Source of the DNA: Pontibacter sp. G13
GTDB taxonomy: Bacteria > Bacteroidota > Bacteroidia > J057
Assembly (NCBI RefSeq): GCF_031851795.1
Contig: NZ_CP134696.1
Location: forward strand, 1,907,001 to 1,971,000
Direction: 5' to 3'
DNA: 64,000 bases
Under the pieces are notes generated by a model. It did no database searches. It saw nothing but the letters and a program-made list of their open reading frames with translations, and was not told the DNA's origin. Made by a program: the position numbers and the translations under genes. Positions 8,502 through 17,331 of this stretch are shown one piece after another (within the stretch, counting starts at the first letter, position 1; each line of letters opens with the position of its first letter).

Positions 8502-9833
8502 ATGAACCATACAACTTCCTTCATCGGGCGCATCATGACCATCATTTTGGTCTTTTGCACCACCTCAACTTGGGCACAAGACAACTTCTTGCCGGGATTC
8601 TACATCACACAGACTAATGACACCATCCGAGGACTGATTCACTATCAGAGTTGGGTAAATAGCCCTAGCGGAATCGAATTCAAGCTTGAATCAAACCAAG
8701 CCATCGAGACTCTGAGCCCCCTGACAACCAGGGAAGTGCATGTAAAAGGAGAAATTTGGATCGGCGGGACCATCCAGGTGGAGACGAGTCCTCGCGCCAT
8801 CCGAAACCTTATACAATCCCCGAGCTTGGAACTCAGCCCTGACACAGCATTCTTACTGGTGCTCGTGAACGGCCGAAAAACCTTGGCTTATCATCGCAAT
8901 GTCAGCAAGAATGAGAATTTCTATATACTGAATCAAGGAAAGCTTGAACTCCTCGAATACAAGAAGTACCTAGGCCCAGTGAATCCAGAGCAAACTTCCC
9001 CTCAGCAGGAGATTGCCTCTGAGCAGCTGTACGAAAAGGAGATTCAACGATACAAAGGTCAATTACTCGAGTACCTGTCCGATTGGTACACCGGGAAAGA
9101 AGAGATCAAGTCGACCCCTTACTCGCGAAGGTCATTGGTCGCTCTATTCAAATCTTACTACCGGGCCACCACTCAGATGGATTTCGATATTCAGGAAATG
9201 GCCAAGTTCAACCATAAATTCGGGGTGATCGCGGGAGTGACTTACTACCAGTTGGATATGTTTAGATCGTCTGGTGCAGACCCCAATTTGAGCCTACATC
9301 CACGTCTGACCAAAAGTCAATTCACCCACCATGTCGGCTTTTCTGGTGGAGTAACGGCTGAATTTATCCTACCGAGGAATGTGCGCCACAATTCCATCTA
9401 CACAGAACTGGCGTATCACGGATTCACCTCAAGTAGCTACTATGAATCCAGTAACTCATCCGGCGAATACAGAACGGAGTACGATTCCCAATTGGAGTTT
9501 CACTACCTCAAGTTGCTGGGACAATATCGTCTCCGTCAGTCCTTGGGCAAGCTTTCCCTCTATGAAGGAATTGGCGTTTTGGTGAATACGCCAATTATCC
9601 GACACCATGAAACGATCGAAAGAGACGTTACGCCCATCAACACCTCCGAGCGGAGCTATGACACCTTCAAAAGTCTCAAGCCTTTCGAGGTCGGATTGGG
9701 TGCGTCATTGGGCATCGGCGGGGATCACCTTTCGGGAGAGATCCGATACGAAATGGGCAATGGATTGAGCTCACAACCTGGTCTCGGGTCCCTTTCCCAC
9801 AGAGCTTCTTTGATGATTGGGTACAACCTGTAG
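8502..9833 (+). CDS. Outer-membrane beta-barrel (PorT-like) protein, function unknown
   Basis: The 443-residue product has a signal peptide ending TTSTWAQ. The first half (about 25-160) is a beta-rich soluble domain beginning FLPGFYITQTNDTIRGLIHY, a type common in secreted Bacteroidota proteins of unknown function. The second half (about 235-443) alternates aromatic and polar residues (KFGVIAGVTYYQLDM, FSGGVTAEFILP, NSIYTELAYHGF, YLKLLGQYRLR, FEVGLGASLGIGG) and ends in LMIGYNL. This indicates an outer-membrane barrel of about eight strands with a C-terminal aromatic/hydrophobic strand. No enzyme motif is visible. It is bounded by two identical terminators and is probably monocistronic. Confidence 0.7.
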   Translation: MNHTTSFIGRIMTIILVFCTTSTWAQDNFLPGFYITQTNDTIRGLIHYQSWVNSPSGIEFKLESNQAIETLSPLTTREVHVKGEIWIGGTIQVETSPRAIRNLIQSPSLELSPDTAFLLVLVNGRKTLAYHRNVSKNENFYILNQGKLELLEYKKYLGPVNPEQTSPQQEIASEQLYEKEIQRYKGQLLEYLSDWYTGKEEIKSTPYSRRSLVALFKSYYRATTQMDFDIQEMAKFNHKFGVIAGVTYYQLDMFRSSGADPNLSLHPRLTKSQFTHHVGFSGGVTAEFILPRNVRHNSIYTELAYHGFTSSSYYESSNSSGEYRTEYDSQLEFHYLKLLGQYRLRQSLGKLSLYEGIGVLVNTPIIRHHETIERDVTPINTSERSYDTFKSLKPFEVGLGASLGIGGDHLSGEIRYEMGNGLSSQPGLGSLSHRASLMIGYNL

Positions 9834-9854
9834 ATATCACTGTAAATAGCGATA

Positions 9855-9888
9855 CAGGCCTTGTCTCACTCGGGACAAGGCCTTTTTG
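9855..9888 (+). terminator. Intrinsic terminator identical to the one at 8133
   Basis: It has the same stem, loop and T-tract as the terminator after the proline dehydrogenase gene. The 37-bp identity extends into downstream GGATG. Confidence 0.9.
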
Positions 9889-10001
9889 GATGCAGAAATT
9901 CTGGGGGAAAAGTCACACTACCCCCAAAATCGGATATGTCCCAGCTGATCTTTTTCCGACTTTGGCGAATGACCCCAAGCCATTTTCCCAAAAAGAAACA
10001 C

Positions 10002-10448
10002 ATGTCTGCAGTTGACATCAGTACTGAGATCATCATCGAGCGTCCCATTGAGGTGGTATCGAGCTATGCTGCAGATCCAGACAATGCCCCCCAATGGAAT
10101 CAACATATCCATGCTATGTCTTGGCGTACCCCAAGGCCCATGCGAGCAGGAACGCTACTGGCATTTGAGGCCAATTTTTTGGGGCGGGAGCTGGCCTATG
10201 TGTATGAAGTGATGAGGTTTGAACCCGCTGAGCTTCTCGTCATGCGGACCACTGACGGTCCTTTTCCCATGCAGACCACCTATCAGTGGCGCCGTCACAA
10301 TCGTCATCACACACACATGTTGCTCCGCAATGAAGGAGATCCTGGGGTGTTTTTTCGTCTACTTTCTCCTATTCTATCCCAGATCATGGGAAAAGCCAGC
10401 CAAAGCGATCTAGAGAAGTTGAAGCAGATATTGGAACAAGAGGGGTAA
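10002..10448 (+). CDS. SRPBCC-superfamily (polyketide cyclase/START-like) protein
   Basis: The product is about 148 residues. The pattern ISTEIIIERPIEVVSSYAADPDNAPQWNQHIHAMSW is the first strand and helix of the SRPBCC fold, with the typical P.e.V..y..Dp..Wn signature. GTLLAFEANFLGRELAYVYEVMRFEPAELLVMRTTDGPFPMQTTYQW follows, and a long C-terminal helix (SDLEKLKQILEQ) ends the protein. Members bind hydrophobic ligands in a central cavity; no ligand can be assigned. The frame is open from 9861 through the terminator, but the ATG at 10002 gives the standard domain start. It is followed 68 bp later by ywbE. Confidence 0.8.
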   Translation: MSAVDISTEIIIERPIEVVSSYAADPDNAPQWNQHIHAMSWRTPRPMRAGTLLAFEANFLGRELAYVYEVMRFEPAELLVMRTTDGPFPMQTTYQWRRHNRHHTHMLLRNEGDPGVFFRLLSPILSQIMGKASQSDLEKLKQILEQEG

Positions 10449-10516
10449 ATCCTTCCTATCTATTTGTAATTTTGCGGCGATTGGAAATGGAGTCCATCGC
10501 CCCAAATATTTGATTC

Positions 10517-10726
10517 ATGTCAGACGGAACGAAACGATCCAACGTCAAAATCGGCCAATTGGTCCATATCGTGCAGAAGCACCACCAACGCACTGGCGAG
10601 CTCACCGAAGGCCTTGTCAAGCGTATCCTCACCAAGTCGCCCAATCATCCCCACGGCATCAAGGTCATGCTGGATTCTGGGGAAGTCGGGCGCGTCAAAG
10701 AGATCATTCCAGAGGATTACGACTGA
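10517..10726 (+). CDS. ywbE: YwbE family small protein
   Basis: This small basic protein of 69 residues matches the YwbE family (DUF2196) along its whole length. The repeated signature is IGQLVHIVQKHHQRTGELTEGLVKRILTKSPNHPHGIKVMLDSGEVGRVKEII. The family has an SH3-like small beta-barrel look, with a G.V..... I.P strand near the C-terminus. Its role is not established. Its stop overlaps the start of the next gene in TGATG, which suggests translational coupling. Confidence 0.9.
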   Translation: MSDGTKRSNVKIGQLVHIVQKHHQRTGELTEGLVKRILTKSPNHPHGIKVMLDSGEVGRVKEIIPEDYD

Positions 10727-11013
10727 TGTCCCAGCCCACCCCATCCACCCGACTGCTCTTCTTTTCGGGTCCCAATTGCGGGATCTGTCAGGCGCTCAAG
10801 CCCAAGCTCACAGCTGCACTTGAGGAGCACTTCCCTACCCTTCCGGTGGACATCATCGACGTCACACAGGAACGGTCGAAAGCTGCTCAACACCTCGTTT
10901 TCACCCTCCCGGTAGTCATCATCGAACAAGCGGGGAAAGAAGCCGCCAGATTTGTGAGCGCCTTTTCAGTGGGGGAAGTACTCGACCGATTGAGGCGAGT
11001 TTTGGGGGAATAA
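10726..11013 (+). CDS. Thioredoxin-fold protein with CxxC motif
   Basis: The product is 95 residues, close to a single glutaredoxin/thioredoxin fold. LLFFSGPNCGICQALKPKL carries a CGIC redox motif at the start of the first helix. TLPVVIIE supplies the cis-proline (LPV), and a C-terminal helix follows (SVGEVLDRLRRVL). It has no signal peptide, so a cytoplasmic thiol-disulphide or sensor role is likely. The ATG overlaps the ywbE stop codon, so the two genes are probably one operon. Confidence 0.85.
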   Translation: MSQPTPSTRLLFFSGPNCGICQALKPKLTAALEEHFPTLPVDIIDVTQERSKAAQHLVFTLPVVIIEQAGKEAARFVSAFSVGEVLDRLRRVLGE

Positions 11014-11165
11014 ATTCACTCCTATTTTTTTTAGAGAGTACGTATTATTTCCCTAGCTTTAGATTCCTTCCCTTTTTTTGATTGCTTATCAAGGAACCTC
11101 CCGTTGCCAACGAATGGAACAGCGGGCGTTCAACAGGTGGTTTCATCCCAACGCTTACTTTTGAA

Positions 11166-11243
11166 AGCTAGTCAAAAACTCTTAACTTATATGCTAAGAG
11201 CTAGTGTTACCTGCTTGGCTACCCTGATCCTCTTACATCAGGG
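11166..11243. promoter_or_regulatory. Inverted repeats upstream of the toxin-antitoxin-like pair (candidate operators)
   Basis: CTCTTA (11179-11184) faces TAAGAG (11195-11200), and the pair is flanked by direct repeats AGCTAGT at 11166-11172 and 11199-11205. Closer to the gene, CCCTGA (11222-11227) faces TCAGGG (11238-11243). The HTH protein of a toxin-antitoxin pair normally represses its own promoter through such sites. Assigning that role here is inference. Confidence 0.45.
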
Positions 11244-11258
11244 AGAACCGCTAATGGT

Positions 11259-11783
11259 ATGCAGGGTACTATCTTCGAATTAGAAGAGTTTCTTCGTGGA
11301 TCGGCTGTAACATGCTATACAGTGAGATCTGCGAAACAAAACTGGAGTTTAGCCGACCAATTTTTGAACTCCTTTACCGATCCGGAAGATCCAATGTTCA
11401 TCCCCGGCTTTCAGGATGAAATTGAGGATCTTGTCCATCTGGTGGAATTCATTGCCGAAAATGGCATGGGGAGGTTTATCCTCAGGCAAGAAAATTCAGC
11501 ACATGCACTTCCTCCCAAAAAGATATTTGGGCAAGGGGCTCGACACCTGATGAGGCTTCCGACCTATTCGCTCAGGTGGTATTGTATGGTATGGCCACCC
11601 AACATCCTCATCCTTTTTGGGGGAGGAATCAAGCGTAGTCAACGGAATGAAGATAGCCCCGGAGTATATTCAGCGTTTATGTTGGCCGATCGAATCACGA
11701 AGCAAATTGACCAAATGATCGTGGAAGGTAGCCTAGCAGAGCACAATGGGACATTGGTCGGCGACTTGTATTTTTTCACCTAA
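11259..11783 (+). CDS. Putative RelE/HigB-like toxin-sized protein upstream of an HTH antitoxin
   Basis: The 174-residue product is not clearly recognised as a whole. Its C-terminal half (about 85-165) has MRLPTYSLRWYCMVWPPNILILFGGGIKRSQRNEDSPGVYSAFMLADRITKQI. This resembles the end of RelE/HigB toxins: an arginine-aromatic strand, a hydrophobic strand leading to a G.iK.sq turn, then a helix. The first 80 residues are an acidic extension not found in the roughly 110-residue HigB proteins. An HTH gene of HigA type lies 10 bp downstream, and toxin-first order is the HigBA order. The ATG at 11259 follows a GGGAG sequence 13 bp upstream. The toxin call is inference from context and weak similarity. 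Confidence 0.5.
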   Translation: MQGTIFELEEFLRGSAVTCYTVRSAKQNWSLADQFLNSFTDPEDPMFIPGFQDEIEDLVHLVEFIAENGMGRFILRQENSAHALPPKKIFGQGARHLMRLPTYSLRWYCMVWPPNILILFGGGIKRSQRNEDSPGVYSAFMLADRITKQIDQMIVEGSLAEHNGTLVGDLYFFT

Positions 11784-11793
11784 AGGAAGCAAA

Positions 11794-12105
11794 ATGGCAA
11801 GCGAAGTATTCAAAAAGCTTCTGGCAGAGGCTAAACCAGAAAGCAAAGTATTTGTGCGCAAGAATATCGATCTGGTAGAAATGGTATTCCATATCCTAGA
11901 AGAAAAAGGATGGACCCAAAAAGATCTGGCGGAAAGACTCGGAAAAACCGAACCCGAAGTCAGCCGAATGCTCACTGGGCTTCATAATTTCACACTGAGG
12001 ACGTTGGCGAAACTAGAGGTGGCACTTGAAACCGATATTTTGGTTACACCGCTTCAAGTTACCCAAGGGAAACAACCCAATTCTTCTTCAAACAGCCCCA
12101 AATAG
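11794..12105 (+). CDS. XRE-family helix-turn-helix protein (HigA-like antitoxin)
   Basis: The product is 103 residues. VEMVFHILEEKGWTQKDLAERLGKTEPEVSRMLTGLHNFTLRTLAKLEVAL (about 37-88) is a complete five-helix XRE/Cro domain with the recognition helix at about TEPEVSRMLTG. The N-terminal 30 residues are charged, as in antitoxins that wrap their toxin. The ATG at 11794 is preceded by AAGGAAG, a good ribosome-binding site, and lies 10 bp after the stop of the putative toxin. It probably neutralises that protein and represses the shared promoter. Confidence 0.8.
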   Translation: MASEVFKKLLAEAKPESKVFVRKNIDLVEMVFHILEEKGWTQKDLAERLGKTEPEVSRMLTGLHNFTLRTLAKLEVALETDILVTPLQVTQGKQPNSSSNSPK

Positions 12106-12117
12106 ATGCCTCCCCTC

Positions 12118-12347
12118 GTGCGGCTGTCTGGTGCGGCGTAAGGGATAGTAGGGGCGTGTCGCTAGACACGGTCCGAGTAACGGTGTCCTTATGCCGTGCG
12201 AACCGGAATCTCTGGCGCCTAGCTGGAGGTTGGTCCACCAAAAACCACGAGGACGGAAGCGCCAGCGTACCCCCGAATAGCCCGGCCCTGCGACTATCCC
12301 GCCAAGGACACACCCTCTTGCCTAAACGCAGGGATACGCCCAAATCC
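12118..12347 (-). repeat. Dispersed structured element, copy B
   Basis: Copy B lies in minus orientation, its GCCGCAC end 12 bp after the HTH gene stop. P1 pairs CCCTGCG (12286-12292) with CGCAGGG (12327-12333) around 34 nt. This is a C/G to T/A change compensated on the other strand relative to copies A, C and F. P2 pairs GTCC (12233-12236) with GGAC (12251-12254) around a 14-nt loop of unrelated sequence. An extra stem (GTGTC/GACAC) lies near 12160-12175. Confidence 0.8.
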
Positions 12348-12423
12348 CCTCCCAAAATCAAGGAGGTTGACCCGAAATCGAGCCAACCTCCCAGTCATCA
12401 AATAAGGAATAGGTTTATGAGGA

Positions 12424-15400
12424 TCAGTGCTTGACCACTTTCAAGATCTGAGACTCGGTACCATTGGAAACCTTGATGAGGTAGATTCCCGCAGCGAGTA
12501 CGTGACCTTCGATGGTCATTTCATTCGCTTTGGCGTGCATTTGAGCGTTCCAGATGCGCTGGCCATTCAAACCGAATATCTCGATCGTGCTACCATTCCA
12601 TCCTTCTGGGGCTTGGATGTGGATCGCACCGTGAGAAGGATTCGGGAAGGCAATCACGGATGATGGCAACTCTACTGCCGTCTGCGCACGACGGGCAGAA
12701 CCACCCACAGTGTATTCGATATGGAGCAGCGGCGCGTTGTTTGCGCCCCCTTCGTAGGAATCAGCGGTGCGCTCTCCGGTACCGGTGATGATCATCACCA
12801 TGTCATTGCCGGAGTTCCAACCGCTCCGGTTGACGATTTCCTGCACGATAGACTTCATCTCAGGCGTGCGCTGTGCGGAGCCAGTAGCTCCTGTAGAGGT
12901 CCAAGAAGCAGGATTCCACGACACAGAAGCACTTGTACGCGTACGGCTAGACACATTGCCATTGGAGGTCGTGAATGCCGCAGCATCGTTGGTATCATGT
13001 CCCTGAATCGTCAGGTTGGTGGTACCGGAATTGGTTTCATCCGAACGGAACTGGATATAGGCTGCGTCAATGATCGCTCCCTGAGGAACCGCCACTCCGG
13101 TGAAGCGCAATCCTACTGTCTGGTTGCCTCTATTTCCATCGGCTACCAATTCCAAGTCGCTGGAGTTGGTATACATCACCCCGTCATCCTCTTCCTCCAC
13201 ATCGTCCATGCCCGTAAGGATACGCTGCTCCCAAGTGCCGCTGGTGGCTGGAGGATTGCTGCCAGCCTCTTGAATGCTGATGTCATCGATCACGATGTCA
13301 CCCTGCCAGCTACTTCCGGTGGTTCCATTGAATCGAATCTGTACATCAGACTCCAACGCATAGGCAGTCAGGGAAATCGTCGCCAATAGCCAGTTGCTAC
13401 CCTGTGTGCCAGAACGGGTCCAAACGGTGTTCCATGTTCCACCATCCAGACTCACCTGTACATTCAGCGTACCGACTGCATTGCCCAACATGTGGTAGCG
13501 GAAGGTCAACTCAGGATCTGTCAAGGCTCCAAAGTCGAGACAGTCAGACTCCAAGTTGGCAGTTTTGGAAGGATAGTTGGGGCTGGACGCCTCCATGTAT
13601 GCATAGTAGCTTCCTGCATAGGCACTGGCTGGACCGGTGTTGCTGGAAGGCGTGGTGCCACTACGACGGGTCCAGTCCATATCGTCCCCAGAAGCATTGT
13701 TCCAGATTCCGAAGTTGGATTCGAAGCCTTCGTTGGCGATAGAAGCCACCTCACAGTTGGAGCTTCCTCCACCACTTTGAGTCGTGGCACTCGCGGTGTT
13801 GGAATAGCTGGAGTAATCCGTTCCGATGTAAGCGCGCACTCGGAAATCATAGCTTGTAGACGCAGACAATCCTGCATGGCTATAGGAAGTCACCCCCGAT
13901 GCTACCGTCGCGATCTGCGCCCAACTTCCGCTCCCTTGGCGACGCTCAATGGCAAATCCATCTTCGCCGGTGGAGTTATCGGTCCAGGACAGGTCGATGG
14001 TTGTGCTGGAGATCGCATTCGCTGTCAACCCAGATGGAGGCGTGATCACAACTGGCGTTCCCCCTCCTACGGTGTACTCGATGTGCAGCAATGGGGCACT
14101 CCCTGCAGAGCCTTCATAAGCTTCAGCGGTACGCTCACCTGTACCTGTGAGGATCATCACCATGTCATTGCCTGCGCTCCACCCACCGCGATTGACGATT
14201 TCCTGTACAATGGACTTCATCTCAGGCGTGCGCTGTGCGGAGCCAGATTGGCCCACAGAAGACCAAGAAGCAGGACTCCAATTGACACTGGCGGAAGTCC
14301 GGGTACGATTGGAAACGTTGTAGCTAGAAGTTGAGAATGCAGCGGCATCATCCGTGTCATGACCTTGGATGGTCAAGTTGGTGGTACCTGTGTTGGTTTC
14401 GTCACAGGTGAATTGGATATAGGCGGCATCGATGGTAGCTCCCTGAGGGACGCTGATACCTGTAAATCGGAGACCAATGGTCTGGTTTCCGCGGCTTCCA
14501 TCCGCGACCAACTCGATGTCGGATGAAGTCGTGTACATCACCCCATCATCTTCTTCCTCTACGTCGTCAGATCCTGCAGCAATGCGCTTTTGGAAGGTCT
14601 GGGATACCACCCCAACGTTGATGTCGCGGGTAGTAGCATCTTGATTGTTGCCATCGTTGTCGTAGGCAGTCGCTCCGATCGTGTAGGACCCATCGGCAGG
14701 GATGGAATAGCTCACGCTGTATGGAGCGGAATAGTCCGAACCCACCAAGTTACCATTGACGAAGAACTCCACACGGTCTACTGACCCGTCAGCATCGCTC
14801 GCATTCGCAGACAATGTGATGCTTTGAGGCGCGCTGTAGTAAGCACCATTGGAAGGGGCCGTCAGAGCTACTGTAGGCAATACCACATTGTTGTTCAAGA
14901 TCGTGACAACAGATCCGTTGCTTGGATTCCAAATATTGAGGTTGGAAGGCGTGGCGAATACGTTGTTGTTGGAGTTTTCGCCTACGGAAGTGGCATTGTC
15001 AACTTGAATGGTCCGAACTTCGATTTTGGACTGGTCCACGAAGATCCACTTGAACTGATTGAAAGAGCCGGAGTTACGGGTCCAGTTCTTGCCATCGTTG
15101 TTGGAACGCAAGGGAGCCCCCCAACAGCCTTCCCCGACATAGACGGTACCGTTCTGATCGTCCCGGACAAATCCTTCGTCGCTTCCGGAACCTGTACTAG
15201 GAACCACAGGCCAAGTGGTCTTCACGGTGTGGGCATCACACTCCACGACCAAGTTCACATTGTATTGGTTGAAGAGTCCCGCCCAGTAGTTGTACTGGTT
15301 ATTTCCTTCTGACTTGGAGCTTACGTGTGGACGCATGGGCTTGTGGTACTGAGCCATTTTCCACTGGACCCCATTATTCGCAGCGAGGTCATTGGACAAC

Positions 15401-16119
15401 CAAGTCGTCTGGCTACCGGATATGGACATCTCGGTATTCAAGGTGTAGGTACGTACCAATCCATTGCCAAATGTCAAGGCATAGTAGACATTGGAAGAAG
15501 GCACGTCGAACAGATTCACAATGTCGGTATTGGAACCTTCATGGTTGCCGCGCGTGGCTACAAACGGGAACATCCGGCCGTCGGAAGCAATACTTAATTG
15601 CCAATCATCGAACCAATTGTCCCACTGGGTATTGGAACCGCTGTCGGTCATATCTCCTCCAAACAACACCGCGTGTGGCTTCAATTTGGCCACGAGACGG
15701 TTGGCGTTTTGGCGAGGAGTACGGTTGTTACGGGAGTCGCCACCTGCGATGAAGGATAGGCGCTCAGTCGCTACATTGGGAGCGGTCTTGAACCAGAAAC
15801 GTTGGCTGGTGCCGTCTGAATCTCGGATCACGAAGTAGTAGGCAGTGTTGGGCTGAAGGCCGGTCAAGCGGGCGAAGTGATTGTTCATGCCCTTATGGCT
15901 CACTGAACGACTCACGCCTTGTGTGAAAGGATAGGCACTCCAATTAGTCCCCTGATCAGTAGGCCCGTAGTAGACCACAGGTCCAGAACCAGAGACTTGG
16001 TTCCAACCGATGACGATGGTAGTCGCGGGATTGTCGCGGAGTGTCAGTCGGTACTTTTCAGTTGCCGAAAAACCTGCCGTTACCAGCATAGACAGCAACA
16101 TCGTGTAAAGAAAGCGCAT
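12424..16119 (-). CDS. Secreted multidomain metallophosphatase with type IX secretion sorting domain
   Basis: The 1231-residue exported protein starts with a signal peptide (about 1-19). A purple-acid-phosphatase-like N-terminal beta domain (about 22-112) is followed by a calcineurin-type metallophosphoesterase: GGDSR (D128), GGDM (D156), GNHE (about 191-194), QYHKP and CDAH supply the metal ligands. Next are an Ig-like domain (about 415-500), a 170-residue module beginning QKRIAAGSDDVEEEDDGVMY, a fibronectin III domain (about 695-780), a MAM-like domain (about 790-960), a second copy of the 170-residue module, and a type A sorting domain (about 1153-1231, VIAFPNPSHG...GIYLIKV). It should be exported by the type IX system and attached or released at the cell surface. 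The phosphate ester substrate is unknown. Confidence 0.9.
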   Translation of the reverse strand: MRFLYTMLLSMLVTAGFSATEKYRLTLRDNPATTIVIGWNQVSGSGPVVYYGPTDQGTNWSAYPFTQGVSRSVSHKGMNNHFARLTGLQPNTAYYFVIRDSDGTSQRFWFKTAPNVATERLSFIAGGDSRNNRTPRQNANRLVAKLKPHAVLFGGDMTDSGSNTQWDNWFDDWQLSIASDGRMFPFVATRGNHEGSNTDIVNLFDVPSSNVYYALTFGNGLVRTYTLNTEMSISGSQTTWLSNDLAANNGVQWKMAQYHKPMRPHVSSKSEGNNQYNYWAGLFNQYNVNLVVECDAHTVKTTWPVVPSTGSGSDEGFVRDDQNGTVYVGEGCWGAPLRSNNDGKNWTRNSGSFNQFKWIFVDQSKIEVRTIQVDNATSVGENSNNNVFATPSNLNIWNPSNGSVVTILNNNVVLPTVALTAPSNGAYYSAPQSITLSANASDADGSVDRVEFFVNGNLVGSDYSAPYSVSYSIPADGSYTIGATAYDNDGNNQDATTRDINVGVVSQTFQKRIAAGSDDVEEEDDGVMYTTSSDIELVADGSRGNQTIGLRFTGISVPQGATIDAAYIQFTCDETNTGTTNLTIQGHDTDDAAAFSTSSYNVSNRTRTSASVNWSPASWSSVGQSGSAQRTPEMKSIVQEIVNRGGWSAGNDMVMILTGTGERTAEAYEGSAGSAPLLHIEYTVGGGTPVVITPPSGLTANAISSTTIDLSWTDNSTGEDGFAIERRQGSGSWAQIATVASGVTSYSHAGLSASTSYDFRVRAYIGTDYSSYSNTASATTQSGGGSSNCEVASIANEGFESNFGIWNNASGDDMDWTRRSGTTPSSNTGPASAYAGSYYAYMEASSPNYPSKTANLESDCLDFGALTDPELTFRYHMLGNAVGTLNVQVSLDGGTWNTVWTRSGTQGSNWLLATISLTAYALESDVQIRFNGTTGSSWQGDIVIDDISIQEAGSNPPATSGTWEQRILTGMDDVEEEDDGVMYTNSSDLELVADGNRGNQTVGLRFTGVAVPQGAIIDAAYIQFRSDETNSGTTNLTIQGHDTNDAAAFTTSNGNVSSRTRTSASVSWNPASWTSTGATGSAQRTPEMKSIVQEIVNRSGWNSGNDMVMIITGTGERTADSYEGGANNAPLLHIEYTVGGSARRAQTAVELPSSVIAFPNPSHGAIHIQAPEGWNGSTIEIFGLNGQRIWNAQMHAKANEMTIEGHVLAAGIYLIKVSNGTESQILKVVKH

Positions 16120-16395
16120 GGGTAGGTTTGAAAACTATAGCGATAGAGATATGGACCCAGTAAAGCGTCAATATGCCAGCGCTATATTATTCCAATATTT
16201 CGGACGAATAACCTAAACCCATTGATTCGGAAAAATGAAATTAACATTCCGGTCATTCTGTTTAACCCCACTATCACATCATTCTACAATACATAAAATA
16301 TCCATGCCCGATAAAAGCAGAAGCTTAATCTACCGATAATGGCCGCCTAGCATTTCATTCCGAGATTACGGAAGAAATTCCTAACTCCCTTTCCC

Positions 16396-17298
16396 ATGTC
16401 GGATCAACGCTCCAACAACTTTTTCAAACTCATCCAGTTTTCCTGTTTCCTCGTCTTTGCTGGCCGGGCTTGGCAGCATTTGATTTGGGACGCCCCATTC
16501 CGCGCCTTTTTCTGGGATCAGGCGTTGCTCGAAGGCATGGTCACTTCGCTCACCGGAATGGAATGGTTTGACTATGTGACCAACCCCGCCACCGATGGAT
16601 TCATCCAAGGGTTGACCCGAGGAATGGGAGTCTTCTATCTAGGCATGGCCATCCTGACCTTGTTACTCAAGCCTACCATGAAGCGGGTGGGCTGGCTATA
16701 TTTCGTTTCTTCAGGGCTGTTGGCCATTCTCGCCTTGCTGTACTGCAAGGAGAAATTCTATCATGCTGCGCAGTTTTTCGAATACGCGATACAGTTCCTA
16801 AGCCCGATCTTCTTCTACCTGACCATCTTCCAGAAGATCGATTGGTCTCACCTACTCCTTCTGCTAAAGGGCGCGATCGCCATGACCTTTGTTGCACACG
16901 GTCTGTATGCGTTTGGCTTCTACCCAAGACCCGGAGTATTTGTCGATATGACCATCAATATCCTCCATTGCTCAGAGCCTTTTGCCCATGATTTCCTGTG
17001 GGTGGCGGGAGTCTTAGACTTTGTGATCGGGGTGGGCATCTTCCTTCCGAAAGTGGATCGCGCCTGCCTGATCTATGCCGTTATCTGGGGGCTCGCGACA
17101 GCCGTTGCCCGTACTTGGGCCAACCTCCAATTCGATGCAAGCTTCTGGGCCCTGCTCAATCAATATCTTCCCCAAACCATCTATCGTCTTCCTCACGGGA
17201 CAATCCCGATGGCCGCATTTGTCCTGACCGCATACATTTCAGCAACTTCCACATCATCCGAACCCCAAACTGTTACCGCCAAACCGCAGCATTCATAG
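16396..17298 (+). CDS. Polytopic membrane protein, function unknown
   Basis: The 300-residue product has about seven hydrophobic segments (for example FIQFSCFLVFAGRAW, GVFYLGMAILTLLLK, VGWLYFVSSGLLAILALLY, FLSPIFFYLTIF, LLLLKGAIAMTFVAHGLYAFG, FLWVAGVLDFVIGVGIFLP, LIYAVIWGLATAVARTW). Conserved-looking polar residues sit in the membrane (RAWQHL, HGLYAFG, HDFLWVAG, RTWANL). The layout faintly recalls DoxX-like membrane proteins, but I do not recognise the family. The C-terminal 20 residues are hydrophilic. The gene is followed 33 bp later by an outer-membrane protein gene, so a two-gene operon is likely. Confidence 0.65.
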   Translation: MSDQRSNNFFKLIQFSCFLVFAGRAWQHLIWDAPFRAFFWDQALLEGMVTSLTGMEWFDYVTNPATDGFIQGLTRGMGVFYLGMAILTLLLKPTMKRVGWLYFVSSGLLAILALLYCKEKFYHAAQFFEYAIQFLSPIFFYLTIFQKIDWSHLLLLLKGAIAMTFVAHGLYAFGFYPRPGVFVDMTINILHCSEPFAHDFLWVAGVLDFVIGVGIFLPKVDRACLIYAVIWGLATAVARTWANLQFDASFWALLNQYLPQTIYRLPHGTIPMAAFVLTAYISATSTSSEPQTVTAKPQHS

Positions 17299-17331
17299 CA
17301 GGTTGAGCGTCTGGAAGGAAAACACCTATCC

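Noticed and set aside
13492-14334. Plus-strand ORF of 280 codons
   Set aside because: It is antisense to the T9SS phosphatase in its repetitive region.
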